IMG/VR virus record: IMGVR_UViG_3300027963_000125
Coordinates: 1 to 42,161 of that record
DNA length: 42,161 nt
Source of the DNA: a virus
Reading direction: 5' to 3' (one strand)
Within the stretch, counting starts at the first letter, position 1, and every line of letters starts with the position of its first letter. This document shows, one piece after another, positions 35,859 through 42,161 of this stretch. Both the position numbers and the translations under genes were made by a program. Below the pieces are notes generated by a model, which worked only from the letters and a program-made list of their open reading frames with translations, was not told the origin of the DNA and made no database searches.

Positions 35859-36171
35859 AATAATAAAAATGATTTTCTAATGCCGCCTTGTAATCCTGTA
35901 AAGATGGTAGTAATGGAAAAGGAATAATCAATACCGCACCGTCATATATATTATTTTCTAAACCACCAAATTGTGGATTGGCTTGTAAAATCAACCATCC
36001 AAAATATGGTGAGTTGTAAAATTCTTGAGAAACCTTATCTAATCTACTCTGAGCAATTTTATAGATATAATTCTTGTCTGTTACCTTTGGTGTTATGTAA
36101 ACAAATGGCACAACGGTTTGTTCACCGTTGATAATAAAATCACTATATCTATTGTAATATTGATATGCCAT
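35848..36171 (-). CDS. Baseplate wedge protein gp53-like (LysM-like)
   Basis: A 107-residue protein. The core at residues about 37-85 reads YIYKIAQSRLDKVSQEFY, NSPYFGWLILQANP, then a DGAVLIIPFP strand. This is the LysM-like pattern seen in T4 gp53 (YGNPQLYWVLLMCN) and in tail protein X of P2-type phages. In T4 gp53 clamps neighbouring wedges together around the hub. The protein is shorter than T4 gp53 (about 196 residues). It starts at a TAATG junction with the 1691-residue gene and overlaps the hub-like gene, so all three are tightly coupled. Confidence 0.75.
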   Translation of the reverse strand: MAYQYYNRYSDFIINGEQTVVPFVYITPKVTDKNYIYKIAQSRLDKVSQEFYNSPYFGWLILQANPQFGGLENNIYDGAVLIIPFPLLPSLQDYKAALENHFYYYGR

Positions 36172-39100
36172 TAGTTAAGTTTTGCTTTTGATACATATGC
36201 CCCTGTTCCAATTGACGTATTCCATGTGTTAGGGTCTGTATTAAGATTGGTTTGCGCTCCCAATCCTTTTATTAGACTTTCTTGGTTTTTCTTTTCTGAC
36301 GCACCTGCACCGTTTTCCGTTGTAAATTTAAACACTCTTTTCTTCTTTTCAAAAGGTGTATACTTCAAAAAGTCTTTTAATTTTTCTGCCCTCATGTTGT
36401 CAATAAACGCTTTTGCAATATTATTTTCTTCTAAGAAAACTGGTCTAGCTTTAGTTATCCAATACGCATCGAATTCTTTTTCAATATCATAATTAGAGTC
36501 TTTTCCAATAATAGCTTCATTACCAATTATATTACCAATTAAAGCTTTTTTAAATGTTTCATATTTTTTACTATCAACAACATCATCTGAAGTTATCATA
36601 TATTGTCTCCTGAATGGATAACTATCAACATTATCACTGAACAATGGATTTTTACTAAATGGTATGAAAACTTGTTCCGTAGTAATATTATTTTCAGGCC
36701 CAAGTTTTCCTTGATTATTAACTTCAAGAACTAATCTTCCACTATATTCTTTTTTATCACCTGGATAATTAAATTTATTATTAGCCCAAACTATTTTGTT
36801 AAACTCCGAGATATTTGTTTGAACTTTTCTAATATCATTTTTTAATTCGACAAATGTATCCGCAGCACCATTTGAACTTGTGCTTACATCACTCGTTCCT
36901 GATAACACATAAATAATAACATTACCATTCTTCTGTTGGAATCCATCAGTCCCTCTACCAGATGTACCCTCATATGGTATAACATTAACTCTTGATAAGG
37001 TTTGTAGATATGATTGTTCTATTGTTGTCATGTCTTGAATAATCTTACTCACAGCGCTTTGGTAAACTCCCTTTTTATTTTTCACATAATTTATGAAATT
37101 GTCCTTTACAGTTTTTTTCAATCTATCTGAAAAATTTCTTTGTTTTTCACTAATAAATTTGATGAAATCATCATTTCCCGCATCAATATCTGATTGATAC
37201 TTTGAAAATATTTCATCTGTTCTTTTTTCAATTCCATTTGGCTTTCCAAATAAAACAACTGGTAACTCAGCAACATTAAAGTTTCCAAGAGTGTAGTTTC
37301 TGTTTACCATCCATTGTTGTCTCATAGCGTTATTATATTGTGACAAAGCTTCTGAGTTTTTATTCACAACATTTGTAAAATATGTTTGAGTTTCCGTTAC
37401 AAACTTACTCATGAAATCAGCATAACTTATTGTTCCTGTTTCAAACGTATCTATAACACTTGTTAAAACTTGTCCTATTGCACTATTATTGTTTTGACCA
37501 TTGTTATTTTGAGTTTGATTAACTGTTGGTGGTGGTACTGTTTGACCAATTGCCGCTAAGAATTCAGCATCAAATACTTTGATATCTTTACCTCCTGTTT
37601 GAGTATCTGTCACATCTGCCCTATCATCCCACATTTCAGCATTTGCATAGTAGTTGAATGTTAATGCATTTTGTAATTTATCTACAGATTCTTTAAGGCC
37701 GCTACCTCCAACAAAATGGAATGACAATGTAACATTTGCAATCATGGGTTGAACCCCAATACCTTCAGGATTTATATCCAATTGTTCATAAGTAATCGCT
37801 AAGTTAGTTGGGATAATCTTTGTATTGTAAAAATCACCAATTCTTAACACACAAACAGGTGGAGCACCAAATGCAGTATTAACAGCATTATTATACTGTA
37901 ACTCGTTTTGTTGCCCAATACCTTTGATTGTTGGTATTGTATTACCTGGTCTCATACATTGTTGCAAGAATGTCAATCTTGTATTCAAACCTTCTGGTGT
38001 CATTGAATGAAAAGCTGGTTGGAAAAACTTAAGCTTGTCTCTCAAATTATCAAAAACCATTGGTGTTTCGGCTTTGATTGTTTCAAAATAATCACATTCT
38101 GATAACAAAGCTCTCAATACTCTTTTAGTAATATTATCTCTTGGTACTGTTTGTTCAGTAACTACTTGTTCGTTATATGTTTCTGTAACCACGTTTCCAA
38201 CAAGAACTCCTTGAGATGTACTTTGTGTTGGTGGTTTTGCTGTTGGTTGTTTTGGAGCTTGATTCAATTTTGGTAAAATGTCTTTAATAACTGCTCTTCT
38301 ACATGCCATAGCATTTGTAGTATAAACTTCAGTAGAAACCGCTTGAGCGTCACCACCCACAGCTTTACCATCATTGTCAGTACAACTAATCGCAGTTCCT
38401 GATTTGAAAGTTTTTGTTTGTTCGTCAAACTGTTGAACTTGAGCACTTTCCCCAATAGCATCACCCTTAACTAATAAAACTTTACCATAATATTTTTTAG
38501 TAAACTCATTATTTTGAAAAAAGTTTTGAGCCGCTTGAAGTCTTCTCTTTGATAATTCTACATTATATCCTGTAGTGGCTGGAGCAGAACATGAAGCCTC
38601 CAAAATAATTTGTATTGTACCTGGACTATTTTTATCTGATTGTTCAATTTGCTTTGCAATATCTTTAGCTAACGCAGTCATTTCATCGTAATTTGCTGTT
38701 ACAACGTTGTTAAAGAATGTTTGTGTTTGAGCAGCGTTTGATTGTTTAGAATATGTTGATACGATTCTACCCTTATAGTAATCATATTCTTCTTGAAAAT
38801 TATATGCTGAACTCGCTTTCTTTGGAATATCATTATCAAAATAAAACCCTTTTTCTTTATATTTTCCCCAATTAAATGTTGGTGTTGTATCTTTTGAACC
38901 TGATGTTACTTGGTCAACTCCTCCTGTTGAATCTTTACCTGATTGAACTGTTTTTACAGAATATTCCAAAGTTTCTCTGCTCATTTCTTTTGAAGAAATT
39001 GCCTGTTGAATTTGGAATAAATCATTTGGGTTGATTGTATAATATTTTTTGGCTAATTCATATAAATCGTACTTTCTACATCCAGCAAAAAACGATTCCA

Positions 39101-41246
39101 ATATAGAATCAATTCTTGTTTTGTTTGTTTCATTACCTAATACTTTATTTACAATAACATTCAAAACTGAAGGATGGTCAACAACAATCTTCCAACTTAA
39201 ACTTCCACCTCTGTTTGTATTTGTATAAGTGTATATTGGTTCAGGTCTACCAAGAAAATCTTGTCCTTTCCAGTTAGCAGATACGGTTTCACTGAAGGTT
39301 AAACCATAAGGTGGGAACCACATTACACGACCACCATTTGGTCCTCTCTCACAAATTGCTAAATCCGCAACAGAAAATCCTGGTGAATTTGATGTTCTCC
39401 AAGCTAAGTTTTCAATTGAGAACATGTACTTTTTAGCATATGCATTATTCGCGGTTCCTATTAAGTTTGAAGAATCTTGTCCTCCTTCTTGTTTGTTTGG
39501 AGCAATATTAAGATTGTATGTTTTATCTAAAACCGAATAAGAGAATCTTCTTCCTTCGGTAACAGTACCATCTTGTTTTTGTAAATCATTATATTGAAGA
39601 TACGGTATATCTTTGGCAAAAACTCTACAATATTCACTACCTACTTCTTGTCCAATAGCACCAACATAAGTTAAAACTTTTGAACCTTTTGTAAGTTCTT
39701 TGTAACCATCGTTGAATACTTTACTTACTTGGTCAATAGCGTTTCCTACGTGTTGTAATCTCTTACCTCCCTTCGGTTGACTATCAATTAATCTTTGTGT
39801 ATCATCAAGAATTGAACCTTCTCTAAACGTTCTATTTGTTGACTCCGTTGTATTATATGATGAAGGTTTGAAATCAGAATCTTGGTTTGTAATCAAACCT
39901 CCGATACCAACTTTTTTACCTGCATTATCTTTGTACTTTGGTGAAACCCATGTAAATCCACCTTCTATACCACCACCATCTGAGTACGTAGGTCCATTAG
40001 CACCAAGTCTAATTTCTTTACTACCAAGTCCTTCATATAACTGTGCAAGTTCACTAGGACCATATACTGGTGATTGTAACTCTTGTCCGTATGTGTTAGT
40101 CGGTAAATCACCACCAGGAGAAAATACTCTTGATGGGTCTGATGTTGTTGAACCTACATAGAAATTACCATTGTTTGTTGTTGAACCTGCAACAACTCCA
40201 GCAACTCTGTCAAATAAAGTTCTATCATAACTTGGCTTATACTTGTTGTAATCAATGTTATTAAACAATGAAGACTTTTGTCCACCCCCCATGTTGTTAT
40301 ACATGATTTGTGAACCTGTCTTATCAGCACCTAATAATCTTGTAAAGAATCCACCAACAGCTGTTTTCTTGAACGCATTTTCTAATTGTTGAATTGTTGT
40401 TGGTTGCTTCGTATTAATACTTGTATCCCAATAAGAACCTGGTATTGGTGATATTGGTATTGTACTTCCTGCAAGTCTTAACGCAAAATCAGTTGCTGCT
40501 ATAATAGGGTTTGAAGGAACTGTAATTGTCCAATTTGGTTCAATTAAAGGAACTCTTCCTGTTATTAAATTCAACACATCAGTACCACTTCTAACACTGA
40601 ATACGTTGGCCCTTCCAATTGTTTGTTGTCTTATTTGAGTCGCAATTCTTGTCTCAAATTCTTTACGAAGAGTTTTTGCACCTAAACGAGCAATAAATGA
40701 ATCTTGACTTAAAAGACCATCGCTACCTTGTGGGTCTGATGATAACAAGATTGAAACTGGCGAATATGAAGATGGATTAAAAGTTGTTGGGTATGGTTGG
40801 TTATTGTATACTCCTGTAGAGTTTGGTCCAACTAAATCAATACTATCAAAAAATGCGGCGGAATCTAATGGAGCTTGTCCTCCATTTGAAAAAGCATTAA
40901 TTGATTTCCATTTTTGAGATTCAGGAAGTGCTTGGTCTACAATATTAGCATCTTGAAATCCATACTGTCCCTCGTTAGATTTTGTATTTAACAAACCATT
41001 TGGGTCAGGCACTTGCTGATATCCGCCTTCACTACCCCATTGATTTAATGGGTATAACTTATTTGCGAACGATGGTTCATCAATTAATTGGTCAGGACTA
41101 TCTTGAACTGAAGTGTCAGATTGTATATATTCGTAGTTCGTTCCAATCGTAGGTCTGTTTGGCGCCTTAGCATAAGGGGTCAAATTTCTCGTAATGAGTT
41201 TCTTTCTAAACGCTTCTGAATTTACTAAATCTAAGGGACTTCCCAT
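36171..41246 (-). CDS. Giant tail/baseplate protein with OmpA-like peptidoglycan-binding domain
   Basis: A 1691-residue protein. Residues about 600-710 contain the pattern MWFPPYGLTFSETVSANW, FLGRPEPIYTYTNT and LSWKIVVDHPSVLN, which I take to be a tail-tube or hub-initiator-like beta domain. Residues about 845-985 look like an OmpA C-terminal (peptidoglycan-binding) domain: IQIILEASCSAPATTGYN, then VELSKRRLQAAQNFF and, after an insertion, NAMACRRAVI. About 1080-1230 hold another beta-rich structural region (MIANVTLSFHFVGGSG), and the C-terminal 450 residues are largely helical and charged. No signal peptide. A TATTTATTAA motif lies 14 nt before its ATG, so it probably heads the operon with the gp53-like and hub-like genes. 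A virion protein that contacts peptidoglycan is the best reading; the domain call is by eye. Confidence 0.65.
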   Translation of the reverse strand: MGSPLDLVNSEAFRKKLITRNLTPYAKAPNRPTIGTNYEYIQSDTSVQDSPDQLIDEPSFANKLYPLNQWGSEGGYQQVPDPNGLLNTKSNEGQYGFQDANIVDQALPESQKWKSINAFSNGGQAPLDSAAFFDSIDLVGPNSTGVYNNQPYPTTFNPSSYSPVSILLSSDPQGSDGLLSQDSFIARLGAKTLRKEFETRIATQIRQQTIGRANVFSVRSGTDVLNLITGRVPLIEPNWTITVPSNPIIAATDFALRLAGSTIPISPIPGSYWDTSINTKQPTTIQQLENAFKKTAVGGFFTRLLGADKTGSQIMYNNMGGGQKSSLFNNIDYNKYKPSYDRTLFDRVAGVVAGSTTNNGNFYVGSTTSDPSRVFSPGGDLPTNTYGQELQSPVYGPSELAQLYEGLGSKEIRLGANGPTYSDGGGIEGGFTWVSPKYKDNAGKKVGIGGLITNQDSDFKPSSYNTTESTNRTFREGSILDDTQRLIDSQPKGGKRLQHVGNAIDQVSKVFNDGYKELTKGSKVLTYVGAIGQEVGSEYCRVFAKDIPYLQYNDLQKQDGTVTEGRRFSYSVLDKTYNLNIAPNKQEGGQDSSNLIGTANNAYAKKYMFSIENLAWRTSNSPGFSVADLAICERGPNGGRVMWFPPYGLTFSETVSANWKGQDFLGRPEPIYTYTNTNRGGSLSWKIVVDHPSVLNVIVNKVLGNETNKTRIDSILESFFAGCRKYDLYELAKKYYTINPNDLFQIQQAISSKEMSRETLEYSVKTVQSGKDSTGGVDQVTSGSKDTTPTFNWGKYKEKGFYFDNDIPKKASSAYNFQEEYDYYKGRIVSTYSKQSNAAQTQTFFNNVVTANYDEMTALAKDIAKQIEQSDKNSPGTIQIILEASCSAPATTGYNVELSKRRLQAAQNFFQNNEFTKKYYGKVLLVKGDAIGESAQVQQFDEQTKTFKSGTAISCTDNDGKAVGGDAQAVSTEVYTTNAMACRRAVIKDILPKLNQAPKQPTAKPPTQSTSQGVLVGNVVTETYNEQVVTEQTVPRDNITKRVLRALLSECDYFETIKAETPMVFDNLRDKLKFFQPAFHSMTPEGLNTRLTFLQQCMRPGNTIPTIKGIGQQNELQYNNAVNTAFGAPPVCVLRIGDFYNTKIIPTNLAITYEQLDINPEGIGVQPMIANVTLSFHFVGGSGLKESVDKLQNALTFNYYANAEMWDDRADVTDTQTGGKDIKVFDAEFLAAIGQTVPPPTVNQTQNNNGQNNNSAIGQVLTSVIDTFETGTISYADFMSKFVTETQTYFTNVVNKNSEALSQYNNAMRQQWMVNRNYTLGNFNVAELPVVLFGKPNGIEKRTDEIFSKYQSDIDAGNDDFIKFISEKQRNFSDRLKKTVKDNFINYVKNKKGVYQSAVSKIIQDMTTIEQSYLQTLSRVNVIPYEGTSGRGTDGFQQKNGNVIIYVLSGTSDVSTSSNGAADTFVELKNDIRKVQTNISEFNKIVWANNKFNYPGDKKEYSGRLVLEVNNQGKLGPENNITTEQVFIPFSKNPLFSDNVDSYPFRRQYMITSDDVVDSKKYETFKKALIGNIIGNEAIIGKDSNYDIEKEFDAYWITKARPVFLEENNIAKAFIDNMRAEKLKDFLKYTPFEKKKRVFKFTTENGAGASEKKNQESLIKGLGAQTNLNTDPNTWNTSIGTGAYVSKAKLN

Positions 41247-41260
41247 TTACACTTTTTATA

Positions 41261-41270
41261 TTAATAAATA
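41261..41270 (-). promoter_or_regulatory. Candidate phage promoter motif TATTTATTAA
   Basis: Preceded by AACC on the minus strand and ending 14 nt before the ATG at 41246. It lies in the 40-nt gap after the possible tape-measure gene. Confidence 0.55.
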
Positions 41271-41286
41271 GGTTAACTATTATTTT

Positions 41287-42161
41287 TTAATTGCCATATG
41301 ATGAAGATACTGGAGCTCCAGTTTCTTTTTGTTTCGTTGTTAAGTTAACAATATATTGTTTAAAATCTGGCGTATTAACAAATGAATCCATCATTTGTTG
41401 AGTTATTGTTACGTTAGGTGGTGCCTCAAATTTAACCGTAATTGTTCCCCCAACATCAACATTAGCGTTTGCAACCAATCCTGTTGTAGTTGTTGTAGTA
41501 CTTTTACCACCATATTTTTCATCCGCAGTACTCACTCCACCATATCCATCAATTGATGGGTCATAGGCTCTTGCTTTTTCTTTACCTGTTATTTTTTCTG
41601 ATGGTCTTGCCCCTAATTTTTGATACCCACTTCTTAACGCTCTTTCAAATGCTGTTGAATCTTTTGAACCTTCATATGCCGTTTGAACCATATCTTGCAA
41701 ACCCTTTTTACTTTTTTCTTCAATACCTGAAAATTGAGTTTTCATTTTGTCAAAAAATGTTGAAAAATCTTCTTTTGTTCCTCCTGGCTTTTTAAGGTCT
41801 TTGAACAAATCAACCATTGATGTGATTGCAGTTTCAGTTTCTTTTCTTACGGTAGACGGTTTTGCAAATTCTTTTGATGCCGTCCCTGTTAAATTTCTAA
41901 CCCCTCTGTCAAATCCTGTTACAGTATTCAAAATTTGACCAGCAGAAGCAACTCCACCAACTAATTTTTGCTTAATAGCCGCAACATCAGCGTTAACACT
42001 GGTACTTAAATCCAACTGAGCTTTGGCAAGTTCCTCCATTGTTTTAGGTCCATCTTTTTGTTCTTTGATTAACTTATCAAACTCTGTTTGTGAAATTTCA
42101 GAAAGTTTTCTAATTTGTTGGATTCCTTGGTCATCTTTAATTTTAACCTCGTATTCTCCAC
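41287..42161 (-). CDS. C-terminal part of a tail protein, possibly tape measure (partial)
   Basis: The frame is open to the right edge, so the N-terminus is missing; the Met at 42039 is internal, since about 40 more codons upstream continue in frame (including QQIRKLSEISQTEF). The visible part of about 290 residues is helical and Lys/Glu/Ser-rich for 200 residues, with a short Gly/Ala stretch (VGGVASAGQILNTVTG), then a Thr run (STTTTTTG) and a small terminal domain (VDVGGTITVKFEAPPNVTI, TQQMMDSFVNTPDF). Long helical bodies ending in a small beta domain fit tape-measure proteins, and the position just ahead of the hub and baseplate genes agrees. This is inferred from layout and composition. 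Confidence 0.5.
   Translation of the reverse strand, partial: GEYEVKIKDDQGIQQIRKLSEISQTEFDKLIKEQKDGPKTMEELAKAQLDLSTSVNADVAAIKQKLVGGVASAGQILNTVTGFDRGVRNLTGTASKEFAKPSTVRKETETAITSMVDLFKDLKKPGGTKEDFSTFFDKMKTQFSGIEEKSKKGLQDMVQTAYEGSKDSTAFERALRSGYQKLGARPSEKITGKEKARAYDPSIDGYGGVSTADEKYGGKSTTTTTTGLVANANVDVGGTITVKFEAPPNVTITQQMMDSFVNTPDFKQYIVNLTTKQKETGAPVSSSYGN

Noticed and set aside
41287-42039. Complete gene starting at Met 42039
   Set aside because: The same frame continues open to the window edge with protein-like sequence, so the gene is 5'-truncated and this Met is internal.

Overview
This window is a stretch of a tailed-phage genome with a contractile-tail (T4-like, myovirus-type) plan. Twenty-six genes are called, all on the minus strand, packed head to tail with short gaps or overlaps. 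It is clearly AT-rich by eye. No tRNA, rRNA, CRISPR array, insertion sequence or integrase was seen, and no stretch over about 130 bases lacks a gene. Several signs point to a Bacteroidota (Flavobacteria-like) host: seven SprB-type repeats in a virion protein, a small DUF5522-like Cys protein of a kind common in Bacteroidota, and mostly no Shine-Dalgarno sequences before start codons. The host assignment is inference.

Layout in the direction of transcription (right to left). 42161-35848: the end of a possible tape-measure protein, a 1691-residue tail/baseplate protein with an OmpA-like peptidoglycan-binding domain, and a gp53/LysM-like wedge protein. 35858-27624: a 2431-residue hub-like protein and two small proteins of unknown function, closed by a strong intrinsic terminator. 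27512-20194: a replication and nucleotide cassette with a gp32-like single-strand binding protein (followed by its own terminator), an unknown 98-residue protein, UvsX recombinase, a 5' nuclease (FEN/RNase H type), an unknown 150-residue protein, a DnaB-type helicase, a class II ribonucleotide reductase and the DUF5522-like protein. 20172-8468 and on to 5484: the baseplate wedge proteins gp25 and gp6, a 1595-residue protein with a membrane-spanning stretch, four less recognisable structural proteins (one with a PKD-like domain), and a tail-protein-I/gp7-like wedge protein. 5484-1: the adhesion end, with the SprB-repeat protein, a small Cys-rich protein, a Thr/Pro-repeat protein and a collagen-like fibre that runs off the left edge.

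The proteins in the outer blocks would build the tail tip and host-binding apparatus; the middle block supplies replication, recombination and dNTPs. A recurrent AT-rich motif, TATTTATTAA, lies 13-14 nt before four structural start codons that open transcription blocks and is a candidate phage late promoter. Related TATTTAT boxes lie before the gp32-like, reductase, gp25-like and 74-residue genes. Several junctions use stop/start overlaps (TAATG or ATGA), suggesting translational coupling.

Most notable: cell-envelope-facing modules inside virion proteins (SprB repeats, an OmpA-like domain, a transmembrane segment, a possible lysozyme-like region), a duplicated 98-residue C-terminal module shared by two neighbouring tail genes, the promoter-like motif family, and a replication cassette lodged in the middle of the baseplate genes.
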